Shown in pieces: positions 17,343 through 27,730 of a stretch of 48,969 nucleotides of DNA (its first letter is position 1; every line of letters begins with the position of its first letter). The notes under the pieces were generated by a model, which worked only from the letters and a program-made list of their open reading frames with translations, made no database searches and was not told the origin of the DNA. Source of the stretch: Pseudorhodobacter sp. (GTDB lineage: Bacteria > Pseudomonadota > Alphaproteobacteria > Rhodobacterales > Rhodobacteraceae); NCBI GenBank assembly GCA_029254215.1, contig JAQWYA010000081.1:1-48969 (forward strand), in the 5' to 3' direction. Both the position numbers and the translations under genes were made by a program.

Positions 17343-18578
17343 TCAGGCGGGCTGCAAACCCCTTGGCTTCTCGCGGATCGGCAAATGCACCAGCGCCGAA
17401 AAAGCCCCGACGCCGATCCCGATCCACCAGACAGCCGTATAATCGCCGGACAAATCGTACAATTTGCCCCCCAGCCAGACCCCAAGGAACGACCCGATCT
17501 GATGGCTCAGAAACACAAAGCCGTACAGCGTCCCCATGTAGCGCAGGCCAAACAGATAGGCGACCAACCCCGAGGTCAGCGGCACCGTGGCCAACCACAA
17601 AGACCCCATCGCCAGCGAAAACAGCACCACCGTTGCGGGCGTCATGGGCGTGATGATGAAGGCAATCGAAATCATGGTGCGCCCCAGATAAATCGCCGCC
17701 AAGAGGTTCTTCTTGCTGTAGGATTTCCCAAGCCACCCAGCCATCAGGGTGCCCCCAATATTGGCAAGCCCCACCATTGAGATCGCCAGCGCCCCAAGGA
17801 TCGAGGTCGAGGTGACACCCAGCCCCGCCAGAAAGCTATCCGCGCCGATGGGGCCGCAAACCTCGGTCACAAAGGCCGGGAAATGCGCCGTGATAAACCC
17901 AAGCTGATAGCCGCAGGAAAAGAACCCCAGAAAGATCATGATGTAATTGGGGTCGCGGAAGGCTCGTTTCAGGACCTGCCCAAGCGTTTCCTCCAACTCA
18001 GCCTTGCTGGCCATTTCCGGCACACGCAGGAAGGGCAGCAGCAAAAGCGTGCTCAGGATCGCAGCCGCAAAGACGATAAACACCGACTGCCAGGGCATCA
18101 CCTGCAACAGCATCTCGGCGATCGGCGCGCCAAACACCTGCCCAAGCGATCCCATCGCCGTCGCAATCCCAAGCGCCATCGACCGGTTCTCGGCGCTGGA
18201 GGCGCGCCCCACAATCGCAAGGATCAAACCGAAGCCCGTCCCGGCAATGCCGAAACCCACCACGAATTCCAACATCTGATGCTGCAAGGGCGTCACCGCG
18301 AAGGCCGACATCACCAGCCCCGCCGCATACATCAACGCCCCGACAATGATCGCCCGCCGGTCGCCAAACCGCTCTGCCATCGCGCCGAAAAGCGGCTGGC
18401 CAATGCCCCAGGCAAGGTTCTGAATGGCAATCGCCATGGAGAAATCGGCCCGAAGCCAGCCAAACTCGGTCGCAATCGGGATCTGGAACACGCCAAAACT
18501 GGCGCGGATCCCGAAATTCACCACAAGAATAAGGCACCCGGCGATCAAGAGCGGAGTGATAAGGCGGGATCGTATCAT
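17343..18578 (-). CDS. MFS transporter, monocarboxylate/oxalate-like
   Basis: A 411-residue membrane protein with about 12 helices, beginning MIRSRLITPLLIAGCLILVV. The start at 18578 is chosen because AGGGAG lies upstream and helix 1 follows directly; the in-frame 67-residue extension has no membrane or family features. RxxFGVFQIPIATEFGWLRADFS resembles the first helix of the OFA/monocarboxylate porter group. Loop 2-3 has GAMAERFGDRRA, and a conserved WxxRSMALGIATAMGSLGQ-like stretch (ENRSMALGIATAMGSLGQ) follows. It lies 112 bases downstream of the beta-galactosidase gene on the same strand, so it could be the last gene of the galactoside operon. The substrate is unknown. Confidence 0.9.
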   Translation of the reverse strand: MIRSRLITPLLIAGCLILVVNFGIRASFGVFQIPIATEFGWLRADFSMAIAIQNLAWGIGQPLFGAMAERFGDRRAIIVGALMYAAGLVMSAFAVTPLQHQMLEFVVGFGIAGTGFGLILAIVGRASSAENRSMALGIATAMGSLGQVFGAPIAEMLLQVMPWQSVFIVFAAAILSTLLLLPFLRVPEMASKAELEETLGQVLKRAFRDPNYIMIFLGFFSCGYQLGFITAHFPAFVTEVCGPIGADSFLAGLGVTSTSILGALAISMVGLANIGGTLMAGWLGKSYSKKNLLAAIYLGRTMISIAFIITPMTPATVVLFSLAMGSLWLATVPLTSGLVAYLFGLRYMGTLYGFVFLSHQIGSFLGVWLGGKLYDLSGDYTAVWWIGIGVGAFSALVHLPIREKPRGLQPA

Positions 18579-18690
18579 GCTCGTCTCCCTGACAATGGCG
18601 GCAACCTGCGCGCCATGCGGGGCAGCGTCAATCACCATTTTGTCCGGGTGACAATTCCAGATCCTGATGGTCAGGCGAGTCTCAGCGGGG

Positions 18691-20592
18691 CTATTTCTCT
18701 TGCCATAAAACACCGGCGGCGGGCAGGTTAATACCCTGATACTCCACGCTTTCGGCGTTATAATTAACCCAAAGCACATGGCTTTGCGTCTCTCGCCGCC
18801 GCAGGCCTTCGGGCAGGGTTTCCGTCCCCACTCCGGCCCGCGCGCAGAGCTTTGTCAGGATGCGCTGCAAAGCCACCTCATCCGGCCATCCGGCCAGATA
18901 GCTGATCCCCCCCGCCGTCAAAAGCGCGGGCCAACCGTCCAGCGTTTCTTCCTCCGGCGCGATTTCCGTTTCGCATTTTTCGCGCCAGATCTCGAAATGA
19001 CCGCCCTCGCGCAGGGCGACAGGCAAGTCGGCGGGCAGGCTTTCCACCCGCGCCACGACCGCCGCAAGGCCCGGCAGGTTCGGAGGCAAAGGCACAGGCG
19101 TCGCAAAATCGACCGTCTTGGCATTGCTGCGCGGCCCGATCAGCGCCACCCCTTTGAAAGCCGCAAAAGCCGCCATCAAAGGCGCGCTGATCGTCGCCAA
19201 ACCGGGCGCCAGCACCAGCGCGTATCCATCCAGATCCGCCGTATCGGGGGGCAGAATATCCACCGAAAGCCCCAGCTTGCGCAGCCCTTTATAGGCATGG
19301 AAAACCAGCCGGAAATAGTCAAACCCCCGCCCTTGCGGCTGCGTTTGCCACGCCCAGGCCGAGGCATAATCAAACACCAGCGCCACGCGGGCGGGCTGCA
19401 GCTTAATCTCTCCCATCTGGGCGAGTTCGGCGGCCAGGCCTGCCGCCTCATGATAGGCCGGGGCCGGGGCACTGTCGGGGCGCAACAGGCCCGCGTGCAT
19501 CTGTTCTTGGGCGAATGGCGCTTGCCGCCAGCGGAAATAGCATACCGCCTCGGCCCCATGCGCAAAAGCCTCAGCCGCCCAAAGCCGCGCCATTCCGGGC
19601 AACGGGTCCGGGTTATGCGGGGCCCAATTCACCGGGCCGGGCTGCTGCTCCATGATCCACCAGCGGCCCCGACCGACAGCCCGGTACAGATCATGGTGAA
19701 ACGCCTGAAAATCCGGGTCGCCCTGCCGCGCAAAGCGGCGGCGATGATCGTCCGACACCTCCAGCCGGTCAGACAGAAAGCCCAAAGGATAGGCATCCCA
19801 CGTCGCGATATCGAGGTCTTGACCGGTCGCGAAATGATCAAACTCCGTGATCCGCCCCATATAGTTATGCGAGATCGGGGCCGTCGAATGACGGCGCAGA
19901 ATATCGGTCTGGATCTTGTTGAAGGCTTTGACCTCATCACTGGCGAAGCGCCGGAAATCCATCACATGGGCCGGGTTGGCCTCTGTCACGGTCAGGTTCG
20001 GCAAGCCAATCTGGCTGAACTCGTCATAGTCCATCGACCAGAACACATTGCCCCAAGCCCGGTTCAGCGCCTCGGGCGACTGGTATTTCTGTGCCAGCCA
20101 GTCGCGAAAGGCGGCCTCGGCAGCGGGCGAATAGCTCAGCACCGTGTCGTGGCACCCATATTCGTTATCCGTCTGCCACGCCTGAACATGCGGGTTGCGG
20201 CCATAGCGTTCGGCCAAAGCCGTTACGATCCGCGCAGATTCCGCACGATACCCCCGATGCGAAAAGCAATAATGCCGACGCGAGCCAAAGCCCCGCACCC
20301 GCCCCTCGGCATCATAGGCGAGCATATCGGGGTGACGTTCCAGCATCCAGCGCGGCGGCGTAGCCGTTGGCGTGCCCAAGACAACCCGAAGCCCCGCGGC
20401 CCCCAAAGTGTCAATCGCACGGTCCAGCCAGCCCCAGTCAAACTGGCCGGGGCGCGGCTCCATCCGGCTCCAGGCGAATTCTCCGATCCGAACCCATGAA
20501 AGCCCGATCTCTGCCATGCGGGCTGCATCCTCGGCCCATTGGCTTTCGGGCCAGTGTTCGGGGTAGTAACAAACGCCAAGTGCTGGTGTCAT
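18691..20592 (-). CDS. Beta-galactosidase, GH42
   Basis: A 633-residue glycosidase that releases terminal beta-linked galactose, for example from lactose or galacto-oligosaccharides. The N-terminal TIM barrel shows [14 protein letters not shown], the acid/base Glu144 in TDNEYG and the nucleophile Glu315 in [13 protein letters not shown]. These are followed by the beta-galactosidase trimerisation domain (~390-590) and a small C-terminal domain. No signal peptide is present, so its substrate must be imported. The ATG overlaps the stop of the lactonase gene (ATGA), making it part of the galactoside operon. Confidence 0.96.
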   Translation of the reverse strand: MTPALGVCYYPEHWPESQWAEDAARMAEIGLSWVRIGEFAWSRMEPRPGQFDWGWLDRAIDTLGAAGLRVVLGTPTATPPRWMLERHPDMLAYDAEGRVRGFGSRRHYCFSHRGYRAESARIVTALAERYGRNPHVQAWQTDNEYGCHDTVLSYSPAAEAAFRDWLAQKYQSPEALNRAWGNVFWSMDYDEFSQIGLPNLTVTEANPAHVMDFRRFASDEVKAFNKIQTDILRRHSTAPISHNYMGRITEFDHFATGQDLDIATWDAYPLGFLSDRLEVSDDHRRRFARQGDPDFQAFHHDLYRAVGRGRWWIMEQQPGPVNWAPHNPDPLPGMARLWAAEAFAHGAEAVCYFRWRQAPFAQEQMHAGLLRPDSAPAPAYHEAAGLAAELAQMGEIKLQPARVALVFDYASAWAWQTQPQGRGFDYFRLVFHAYKGLRKLGLSVDILPPDTADLDGYALVLAPGLATISAPLMAAFAAFKGVALIGPRSNAKTVDFATPVPLPPNLPGLAAVVARVESLPADLPVALREGGHFEIWREKCETEIAPEEETLDGWPALLTAGGISYLAGWPDEVALQRILTKLCARAGVGTETLPEGLRRRETQSHVLWVNYNAESVEYQGINLPAAGVLWQEK

Positions 20593-21473
20593 GACAGACC
20601 TTCCATGATCGCCGGATCAATTATGACCTGATGTTCATATTGACCCATGATTTGCATCCCTTCACGGAACACTTTCCCCGAGTCCGGCGCCGATCCAATG
20701 GCCGCTTCCGACAGCCCCTGCGTGGCCGAGGTGCAAAACAACGTCCGCAAATCCGCCCCCCCGAAGGCAGGGCATGTCGTATGGGGCGCGGGCATCGCCA
20801 CCGCGGACACAAATCGACCCGCCGCATCATAACAGGCCACCCGCGCCGCGCCCCATTGCGCGATCCAGATGTTGCCGAGCCGATCCACAACCGCGCCATC
20901 GGGGGCTAGCCCATCCGCGCGCAGATCCAAAAATACCTCTGGCGCGCCCGTTGGCCAGCCTTGCGCATCCAGCGCGACGCGTTGCACACAGCCCGTCACC
21001 GTATCGGTAAAATAGGCCTGCGCCCCATCCGGCGAAAAGCATATCGCATTGGGAATAGACAGATTTTCATACAAAGGCGTCAGCAACCCCCTGTAGTAAC
21101 GATAGATCGCCCCCGCCCCATTTTCGGCCGATTTTCCCATCGTGCCGATCCAGAAACCCCCATACGGGTCCGCCCGGCCATCATTCGAACGGTTTGCAGG
21201 CTTGTCGGCCTCCAAGGCGCAAAGAGGCTTTGAGGCCCCAGTCTCCAGATCAAACAGAAACAGCGCGGTTTCAGAGGCGATCAAAAGCCGCGCTCGGCTG
21301 ACCCAGCCTGCCGCCGACACATGCTCTTTGAAGGACCATTCAAGCGCTTTGCCACCAAGCTGTGACAAAAGCCGTTTGCCCGTAATGTCAAACCAGAACA
21401 ATTGTTCACGAATGGGGTGCCAAAGCGGCCCTTCCCCCAATCCACAGACGCGGCTGTCAAAAATCTGGCTCAT
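20589..21473 (-). CDS. SMP-30/gluconolactonase-family sugar lactonase
   Basis: A 294-residue six-bladed beta-propeller lactonase. Motifs are [10 protein letters not shown] with metal Glu14, [32 protein letters not shown] and [19 protein letters not shown], which supply the metal site. In this operon it should hydrolyse galactono-1,4- or 1,5-lactone made by the SDR to galactonate. The ATG at 21473 overlaps the dgoA stop (ATGA); upstream in-frame sequence lies inside dgoA and is not coding. Cytoplasmic. Confidence 0.93.
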   Translation of the reverse strand: MSQIFDSRVCGLGEGPLWHPIREQLFWFDITGKRLLSQLGGKALEWSFKEHVSAAGWVSRARLLIASETALFLFDLETGASKPLCALEADKPANRSNDGRADPYGGFWIGTMGKSAENGAGAIYRYYRGLLTPLYENLSIPNAICFSPDGAQAYFTDTVTGCVQRVALDAQGWPTGAPEVFLDLRADGLAPDGAVVDRLGNIWIAQWGAARVACYDAAGRFVSAVAMPAPHTTCPAFGGADLRTLFCTSATQGLSEAAIGSAPDSGKVFREGMQIMGQYEHQVIIDPAIMEGLS

Positions 21474-22075
21474 TGCGTCAAGGCGTCCCAAGCCGACACA
21501 AGCGCATGCGCCTTGGCCGAAACCTCCGCCGCGCTTAATCCGGGCGCATAAAGGGCGGTGCCAATCCCAAACCCGGACGCGCCCGCAGACCGCCATTCCG
21601 CGAAGTTCGAGGGCCCAACTCCGCCCACTGCATAGACTTGCGCCTGCGCGGGCAAAACGGCCCGGATCGCGCGCAACCCCTCTGCACCCATCAGAAAAGA
21701 CGGGAAAATCTTGAGCCCAGTCGCCCCAGCCCCCAGCGCCGCAAAGCATTCCGTCGGCGTCAAGACGCCCGGCCAGCTTTCCAATCCTGCAGCCACCGTG
21801 GCCCCGATCACCGAAAGATCCGCATTCGGAGAGACGATCAGACGCCCGCCAACCTCTGCGACATCAGCCACCTCTTGCGGCGTCAGAACCGTGCCAGCCC
21901 CGATCAGCGCATCACCGCCAAAGCGTTTCGCCATCGCCCCTATGGACCGCAGCGGGTCTGGGGAGTTCAGAGGAACCTCGATCTTGGTGATCCCGGCGTC
22001 AATCAGCACCTCGGTCACGGCAAGGCATTCGGCTGGGGTGACGCCGCGCAGGATAGCGATCAATGGTCTTGTCAT
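21470..22075 (-). CDS. dgoA: 2-dehydro-3-deoxy-6-phosphogalactonate aldolase
   Basis: A 201-residue class I KDPG/KDPGal aldolase that splits 2-keto-3-deoxy-6-phosphogalactonate into pyruvate and glyceraldehyde-3-phosphate. Visible are [20 protein letters not shown] (catalytic Glu), GAGTVLTP and the Schiff-base Lys122 in TGLKIFPS. The choice of KDPGal over KDPG rests on the galactose-gene context and on the IEVPLNSP form typical of DgoA. The ATG overlaps the dgoK stop. Confidence 0.95.
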   Translation of the reverse strand: MTRPLIAILRGVTPAECLAVTEVLIDAGITKIEVPLNSPDPLRSIGAMAKRFGGDALIGAGTVLTPQEVADVAEVGGRLIVSPNADLSVIGATVAAGLESWPGVLTPTECFAALGAGATGLKIFPSFLMGAEGLRAIRAVLPAQAQVYAVGGVGPSNFAEWRSAGASGFGIGTALYAPGLSAAEVSAKAHALVSAWDALTQ

Positions 22076-22989
22076 CGGGGGCTCCGCAAGCTGGCGAGGC
22101 CTGCGATCGTGCAGGCATTGCCGGGAATGGATCGAGGTGAAACGCCCTGCATTTCCAAGGCTTTGGCATAAAGTTTGGTCAGGCTTTCAGCGCCAATGAT
22201 CAAAATGGGCTGTCCCAGCCAATAGGGTTTTGAGGCCGCAAGCTCTGTCCCGATCAGCAAGCCCGACAGGCGAGATCGGGCTTGGCCCGCTGCAAGCCCG
22301 GTCAAAAGCCCTTCAGCACGCAATGTGAACAATCGTGCGGCAAGTCGCTCGGGGCGAGATAACGCCTCTGAAACGGCGGCCTCGAACACGGCATCATCCC
22401 AACCTTCGCCGATCATGCCATGGCGCAGAACCGAGTTGCGGGACAAAAGGTCAAACATCTCTCCGGTCATGAAGGTCTGAAAGCTGACGACCTCCCCCGC
22501 GCTGACATGGACCCATTTTGAATGGGTCCCCGGCAGGCAGATCACCCCGTCAAAACTGGGATGAAGCCGCAGCGCCCCGGCGATCTGTGTTTCCTCACCG
22601 CGCATGACATCAGCGGGGGTTGCTTGCGAAAGACCCGGAGAGATATGAACGTTTATACGTTTATCTGTCGTTACAACGGTACGCAGGCCCGTCTGATCCA
22701 ACGGCGTACAGGGAACCTTGCGGTACTTCGCCTCTGCCCACCCCTGCCGGGATCCAACCATCCCGCAGGCAAGCACATCTGTCACCCGATCCGGCGGCAG
22801 CCATGACCCGATCAGCCGCAGCAAAGCGGGTTCAAACTCGGCGGGCGTGAGCCGCCCCATCCCCTCGTCGGACTGGCGCGTTTCAATCGGGCCCTCGGCG
22901 CCCATTGCCGTGGCCCGCAGATGCGTGGTGCCCCAATCAACGGCGATCCATTCCAATCCGGCGAGGATGTCAGCGGTCGGTGTCATCAT
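22072..22989 (-). CDS. dgoK: 2-dehydro-3-deoxygalactonokinase
   Basis: A 305-residue ASKHA-fold sugar-acid kinase that phosphorylates 2-keto-3-deoxygalactonate with ATP. The N-terminal phosphate loop is [33 protein letters not shown] and TGEMFDLL are the expected DgoK segments, with a C-terminal [13 protein letters not shown] region. Two adjacent ATGs (22989 and 22986) overlap the stop of the SDR gene, and either may be used. It lies between the SDR and dgoA genes with overlapping codons on both sides. Confidence 0.95.
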   Translation of the reverse strand: MMTPTADILAGLEWIAVDWGTTHLRATAMGAEGPIETRQSDEGMGRLTPAEFEPALLRLIGSWLPPDRVTDVLACGMVGSRQGWAEAKYRKVPCTPLDQTGLRTVVTTDKRINVHISPGLSQATPADVMRGEETQIAGALRLHPSFDGVICLPGTHSKWVHVSAGEVVSFQTFMTGEMFDLLSRNSVLRHGMIGEGWDDAVFEAAVSEALSRPERLAARLFTLRAEGLLTGLAAGQARSRLSGLLIGTELAASKPYWLGQPILIIGAESLTKLYAKALEMQGVSPRSIPGNACTIAGLASLRSPR

Positions 22990-23762
22990 CCGGTCACCAC
23001 GACGCCACCATCGATCACGAGCGCTTGCCCCGTCATCATCCGCGACGCGCCTGAGGCCAGAAACAAGACACCGCCGCAGATATCTTCGGGCATCAGCGCA
23101 TCCTTGAGACATTGGCGATCCAGATGGGCCGATAACCCCTCGGGCGTCACCCACAGATCTTTTTGCTTCTGGGTCAGGACCCAGCCGGGGGCGATTGCAT
23201 TGACCCTGATCCGGTCCGGACCGAATTCACGGGCAAGGCTGCGCGTCATCCCATTGATCGCCGAATTGGCGGCCGTATAAAGCGGAAAGCCAGCCAGTCC
23301 CATCATATAGCTGATCGATGAGAAATTGATGACAGCGCCTCCGCCCGCCGCTTTCATGCCGCCAACCACGGCCTGCGCCGCAAAGAAATAGGCCTTCAGG
23401 TTGATATCCAGCATCCAGTTCCAGAAGTCTTCGGACACTTCGGCTGTGCTGTGGCGTTTGTCATTGGCGGCATTGTTCACCAGAACCGTGATAGGGCCAT
23501 GGGCTTCGGCAGCGGTCTTGATCGCGGCCTGAAGGGCCGGAATGTCGGTGATGTCACAGGGCAGGAATAGCGGGGCGCGCCCGGTCTTCCGCTCCATCTC
23601 GGCCATAAAACCCGACGCGTCAGAGCGTTGAACAAAGGCCACATTTGCCCCCTGCCGCAAGAACGCCTCGGTCAGGGCCGCGCCAATACCGGACCCGCCG
23701 CCGGTGATGAACACAGAAGCACCCGCAAGGTCGGGATAGGTCGCAGAGGGGGGTATCGTCAT
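22986..23762 (-). CDS. SDR-family oxidoreductase, probable galactose 1-dehydrogenase, with Lys-to-Asn active-site change
   Basis: A 258-residue short-chain dehydrogenase with ITGGGSGIG (nucleotide loop), LVNNAAND, SSIS (Ser149) and Tyr162, C-terminal APGWVLT and MTGQALVIDGG. By position in the operon it should oxidise D-galactose (or a related aldose) to the lactone. The family signature YxxxK is altered: the codons read Y-T-A-A-N, so the catalytic Lys is Asn166 (AAT at 23267-23265 on the minus strand). This should weaken NAD(H) ribose binding and proton relay, so activity is uncertain unless another residue compensates. The rest of the fold looks intact with no frameshift. It ends overlapping dgoK and begins one base after the alpha-galactosidase stop region. 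Confidence 0.9.
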   Translation of the reverse strand: MTIPPSATYPDLAGASVFITGGGSGIGAALTEAFLRQGANVAFVQRSDASGFMAEMERKTGRAPLFLPCDITDIPALQAAIKTAAEAHGPITVLVNNAANDKRHSTAEVSEDFWNWMLDINLKAYFFAAQAVVGGMKAAGGGAVINFSSISYMMGLAGFPLYTAANSAINGMTRSLAREFGPDRIRVNAIAPGWVLTQKQKDLWVTPEGLSAHLDRQCLKDALMPEDICGGVLFLASGASRMMTGQALVIDGGVVVTG

Positions 23763-23763
23763 A

Positions 23764-25860
23764 TCAGATCGCAGTCTCTAAGCGGGTGCCTTCCAGCACC
23801 CACATGGTTTCGGGAAAATGCCACGGCAGGTTCACACCCATCTGCATGAGCGAGGCCCCCGACAGGTGCAAGGGGTCCATTTTCAAGGCAGGCGATCCGC
23901 GCGACAGGCCCGGCGCAGTATCGCGGTTCAAAAGCTGCACGGCATAGCGCGCCGCTGGGTCTAACCCTGTCAGCCGCAAGGGGCGTGGCAGGATCTGGGC
24001 CGAGGTCGCAGCCTTACCGGCAAACACCACAAAGCGCGCGCCGTCTTCGGCGATCTGCTGTTCGGCGATGACCGCCGGATCGGCACTATCAAGCCGCAGG
24101 ATATCGGCGCGCCGCATCCAGTCGCGGTTGGCTTTCCACCAGGTTGTGACCTTGGTCAGCACATCCGCCTCGTGCTCGGTCAGCTCGCGGGGGTCCATTT
24201 CAAACCCCATATACCGCTGCGCCGCCACCCAAGCCCGGATCGAGATATCAAGCACCCGCCCTGAAGTATGGCAATGGCGCGGCCCGACATGTGACCCCGT
24301 CACAAGCCCCGGCAGGAACAAGGCCGCATCATGCTGAATCCGCAGCCGTTCCAGTGCGTCATTGCTATCGGACAGCCAGACCCGCTGGGTCCTTTGCAGA
24401 ATGCCGAAGTCAATCCGTCCGCCCCCCGAGGCACAGCTTTCAATCTCTACCAGCGGGAAATCGGCGCGCAGCCGATCCAGCAGCGCGTAAGAACCCCGCG
24501 TCTGCGCGGCATCGGGCGCGGGCAGCAAGCGGTTATGATCCCATTTTATGTAATCGATCGGGTAAGCAGAAAGGATCGCGGCAATCCGGTCATAAAGATA
24601 GCCCTGCACCTCTGGCAGTGCCATGTTCAGCACCATCTGCTGTCGCCCGAGGATCTGACCCTCCGGGCCAAGCACCCATTCGGGATGGGCGCGAAAGGTC
24701 TCGCTGTCGGGGTTGATCATTTCGGGTTCAAACCAGATGCCGAAGGTCATGCCCAGCGCCTGCACATGGTCAATCAGCGGCATCAGCCCGTCCGGGTATT
24801 TGCGCGGATCCACGGTCCAGTCGGCAAGGCTGCGCCGGTCATCATCACGCTGCCCGAACCAACCGTCATCCAGCACAAAGCGTTCGGCGCCCAGCTTCGC
24901 CGCCCTCTCTGCGATCTCTTGGAGAACGGGAAGCTTGTGGTCGAAATACACCGCCTCCCAGCAGTTGTAATGCACGGGGCGCGGGCGGTCGGGCTTTGGC
25001 ATTTGCACGATCCGGTCGCGGACATGGCGCTGAAAAGCCACGGCGCATCCGTTCAGCCCCGCGGCGGAATAGGTGATGTACAAAGGCGCAGTGTGAAAGG
25101 CCGTGCCGGGGGCCGTTTCTGTTTGCACCGCATGACCGAACTGGATCTGGCGGCGGCCGTCCTGCAGTTCTTCGGCCAGCATCCGGTGCCCGCCTGACCA
25201 GCCGTAGTGGAAGGCATAGGTCTCTCCGCTGGTGTTGGTCGTGCCGCGCGCAGGGATCAGGAGGCCGGGGAAATGCTCATGCCCGCTGCGCCCGGTACGG
25301 CTTTCGCGCAGCCTGATCCCGGCGGACCACGGCGTGCGGTTTACCTGAAATTCGCCGCACCAGCGGCCGGAAACATCCATCACCTCATCCGAAAGCTGCG
25401 GACCGGGCAGAACGGGGGCGGCCAGCCAATCCAGATGCACAGGCTGATCCGAGGTCAGCGCTGTATCGCAGGTGATGACATGGGTTTGCGCATCGGTCTG
25501 AAACCGGAACGCCAGCCCAAGGCCCAGATCCGCATCGCGATAGCGCAGCCGCAGGTTGTTTCCGTCGCTGTCTTCTGCCTCAAACCGGAACCGAGGCAGC
25601 ACCCCCCGACCCAAGGCATCGCGCAAAATCATCCCCGGCTGGCCCGGAAAACTGTGCGAGGCTTCCGGGCAAAGCGACAGATCGGGGTTTTCATCCAGCA
25701 TCCCCCCGGTCACATCCAGCCCATGAGCCGCCGCCAGCGCCGTCAAATCTTCCCCGCGGGGAAGACTCCGGCCCCAATACATGCATTGCGGGAGTAAATC
25801 CGCCTTTGCCGCCAGAACCAGCGTCTGCTGGCCGTCATCCAATCGCCATACCCGTGTCAT
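23764..25860 (-). CDS. Alpha-galactosidase, GH36
   Basis: A 698-residue glycosidase that releases alpha-linked galactose from melibiose, raffinose-type oligosaccharides or galactosyl-glycerol. The N-terminal beta-supersandwich is followed by the barrel. The nucleophile is Asp441 in YIKWDHNR and the acid/base is Asp498 in WLSDSNDALERLRIQ; FVLDDGWFGQRDDD and GIWFEPEMINPDS are also diagnostic. No signal peptide, so it acts on imported sugar. The ATG at 25860 overlaps the stop of the permease gene (ATGA); the in-frame extension upstream lies within that gene. Confidence 0.96.
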   Translation of the reverse strand: MTRVWRLDDGQQTLVLAAKADLLPQCMYWGRSLPRGEDLTALAAAHGLDVTGGMLDENPDLSLCPEASHSFPGQPGMILRDALGRGVLPRFRFEAEDSDGNNLRLRYRDADLGLGLAFRFQTDAQTHVITCDTALTSDQPVHLDWLAAPVLPGPQLSDEVMDVSGRWCGEFQVNRTPWSAGIRLRESRTGRSGHEHFPGLLIPARGTTNTSGETYAFHYGWSGGHRMLAEELQDGRRQIQFGHAVQTETAPGTAFHTAPLYITYSAAGLNGCAVAFQRHVRDRIVQMPKPDRPRPVHYNCWEAVYFDHKLPVLQEIAERAAKLGAERFVLDDGWFGQRDDDRRSLADWTVDPRKYPDGLMPLIDHVQALGMTFGIWFEPEMINPDSETFRAHPEWVLGPEGQILGRQQMVLNMALPEVQGYLYDRIAAILSAYPIDYIKWDHNRLLPAPDAAQTRGSYALLDRLRADFPLVEIESCASGGGRIDFGILQRTQRVWLSDSNDALERLRIQHDAALFLPGLVTGSHVGPRHCHTSGRVLDISIRAWVAAQRYMGFEMDPRELTEHEADVLTKVTTWWKANRDWMRRADILRLDSADPAVIAEQQIAEDGARFVVFAGKAATSAQILPRPLRLTGLDPAARYAVQLLNRDTAPGLSRGSPALKMDPLHLSGASLMQMGVNLPWHFPETMWVLEGTRLETAI

Positions 25861-26702
25861 TTTACCGCCCCAAGCGTCAGGCCCGCGATGAAGTGCTTTT
25901 GCATCAGAAAGAACATCAGAACCGGCGGCAGCGCCGCGATGATCGAACCTGCCGAAACCAGATGCCAAGCCGCAACCCATTGCCCGTTCAACGAAGACAG
26001 CCCCGCCGTGATCGGCTGCGTTTCCTTGGAGGTGGTCAGCACCGTGGCCCAGAAGAAGTCATTCCAGATGAAGGTAAAGATCAGCACCGACAGCGCCGCA
26101 ATCGCAGGCCGCATCAAGGGCAGCACGATGTACCAGAATATCCGCCACTCCGCGACGCCCTCGACCCTTGCAGCCTCGATCAACTCGAACGGCAGCGCCT
26201 TGATGAAATTGCGCATGAACAGCGTGCAAAACCCGGTTTGAAAGGCAATGTGGAACAGTGCCAGCCCATACCATGTGTTGTACATGCCAAGGTCCAGCGT
26301 CAGATCGCGCACCGGCACCATCAGGATCTGGAAAGGCACGAAATTGCCCGCCACGAACAAAAAGAACACCAGAAGGTTGGACCGGAACTTGTAAATCCCC
26401 AGCGCAAACCCCGTCATCGTCGACAGCGCAACCGCCCCGATCACCGTCGGGATCGTCACCTTGAACGAGTTGAGCATATAGCTGCCGATATCGGAATTGC
26501 GGAACACGTCGAGGTAGTTCTCAAAGGCGAAGGAACTGGGTATCCCAAAATAATTGCCCTGCGCCAGATCCATGGCCGGGCGGACCGAGGTCATCGCCAC
26601 CCCAAGCAAGGGCAAAAGCCACAGGATCAGCGCAACCGGCAGCGCCAGTTTGTACATCCATTGGGCGGTGAGGCTGGTTTGCTGGATAGGACGTGGAAAC
26701 AT
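25857..26702 (-). CDS. Sugar ABC transporter permease, MalG type
   Basis: A 281-residue inner-membrane subunit with about six helices and the ABC-permease EAA loop (ELIEAARVEGVAEWRIFWYIVLP) that docks on the ATPase. It belongs to the CUT1 (carbohydrate uptake) group. It starts three bases after the stop of the MalF-type gene. With the binding protein, the other permease and the ATPase encoded at 29897-30958 it should import a galactoside. Confidence 0.94.
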   Translation of the reverse strand: MFPRPIQQTSLTAQWMYKLALPVALILWLLPLLGVAMTSVRPAMDLAQGNYFGIPSSFAFENYLDVFRNSDIGSYMLNSFKVTIPTVIGAVALSTMTGFALGIYKFRSNLLVFFLFVAGNFVPFQILMVPVRDLTLDLGMYNTWYGLALFHIAFQTGFCTLFMRNFIKALPFELIEAARVEGVAEWRIFWYIVLPLMRPAIAALSVLIFTFIWNDFFWATVLTTSKETQPITAGLSSLNGQWVAAWHLVSAGSIIAALPPVLMFFLMQKHFIAGLTLGAVK

Positions 26703-26705
26703 GGC

Positions 26706-27593
26706 TTAACGCTCCGTCTCGTCGCGCCACATCTTCCAGATGAAGCCCGAGATGAAAACCATCATGATCGCAAACAGAACCACGGCGATGGCCGCGCCAT
26801 AGCCCATGCGGAACCCGTATTCGCTCAGCGCTTGTTCATACATGTAGAAGCTCAGCACGCGGCTGGACCCCCAAGGGCCGCCATCGGTCATGATCGACAC
26901 CAGATCAAAGCTGCGCAGCGCGCCGATGACCGTGACCACCACCGCGATGAAGGTAGCGGGGCGCAGTTGGGGCAGGATCACATACCACAGCATCTTCCAG
27001 CCTTTGGCACCGTCCAGCCGCGCAGCCTCCACCTGATCGGGGGCGACATTATTCAGCCCCGTCAGGTACAGGATCATCACATAGGCGATCTGCGGCCAAA
27101 GCCCGGCCACGATGATGCCGTAAGTGACGTAATCCTCCTCTGCCAGAATGGCTATGCCCTGCCCGGTGATAAGCTCGATCAGCTTGTAGAACAGGCCGAA
27201 ATCCGGCGCGTAGAACCATGAAAACATCAGACCCACAACGACCTGACTGATGACAAAGGGAAAGAAGAACAAGGATTTATAGATGCGAATACCCCGCACC
27301 GTCTGATTGAGGAAAATCGCGATGAACAACCCCGCAGGCACGGCCAGAAGATAAAGCGCAAGCCAGATCACGTTGTTCTTGAGAGAGATGTAGAACGCCT
27401 CGTCGTCGATAAGTTCGACATAGTTATCGGTGCCGATATACACCGCCTCGCCCAGCCCGTCCCAGTCGTAGAAGGAAATCGAAAGCGATTGAAAGATCGG
27501 GATGATCACATAGACCGCGAACATCGCCAGACCGGGGGCCAGAAACAACCACGGCGCAAGGCGAAGCTGATTGCGTTTCCAATAGCGTGACAT
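26706..27593 (-). CDS. Sugar ABC transporter permease, MalF type
   Basis: A 295-residue inner-membrane permease of the CUT1 group with about six helices and an EAA loop (QVEAARLDGAKGWKMLWYVILPQLRP). I chose the ATG at 27593 (MSRYWKRNQ) because AGAGG sits about seven bases upstream; an earlier ATG at 27608 would place that site inside the coding region. It pairs with the MalG-type permease encoded directly downstream. It is separated from the binding-protein gene by about 135 bases that contain a strong hairpin. Confidence 0.93.
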   Translation of the reverse strand: MSRYWKRNQLRLAPWLFLAPGLAMFAVYVIIPIFQSLSISFYDWDGLGEAVYIGTDNYVELIDDEAFYISLKNNVIWLALYLLAVPAGLFIAIFLNQTVRGIRIYKSLFFFPFVISQVVVGLMFSWFYAPDFGLFYKLIELITGQGIAILAEEDYVTYGIIVAGLWPQIAYVMILYLTGLNNVAPDQVEAARLDGAKGWKMLWYVILPQLRPATFIAVVVTVIGALRSFDLVSIMTDGGPWGSSRVLSFYMYEQALSEYGFRMGYGAAIAVVLFAIMMVFISGFIWKMWRDETER

Positions 27594-27691
27594 CGGAACC
27601 TCTTTCATTCGCGACAGGGGGGGGGAAGGCCCAAGGGTGCCTCTGTCTTATCTGCACCCCGCAGCACAGAACCAGACCGGAAAGGTGGAAA

Positions 27692-27722
27692 AGCCGGGCG
27701 GCACGATCAGCGCCGCCCGGCT
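27692..27722 (-). terminator. Hairpin with U-tract between binding-protein and permease genes
   Basis: An 11-bp stem, AGCCGGGCGGC and its complement, with a nine-base loop. On the minus strand it is followed by TTTT. It lies eight bases past the binding-protein stop codon and inside the operon, so it is best read as a partial terminator or 3'-protecting hairpin that lets the binding protein be made in excess over the permeases. Confidence 0.75.
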
Positions 27723-27730
27723 GTTATCGC

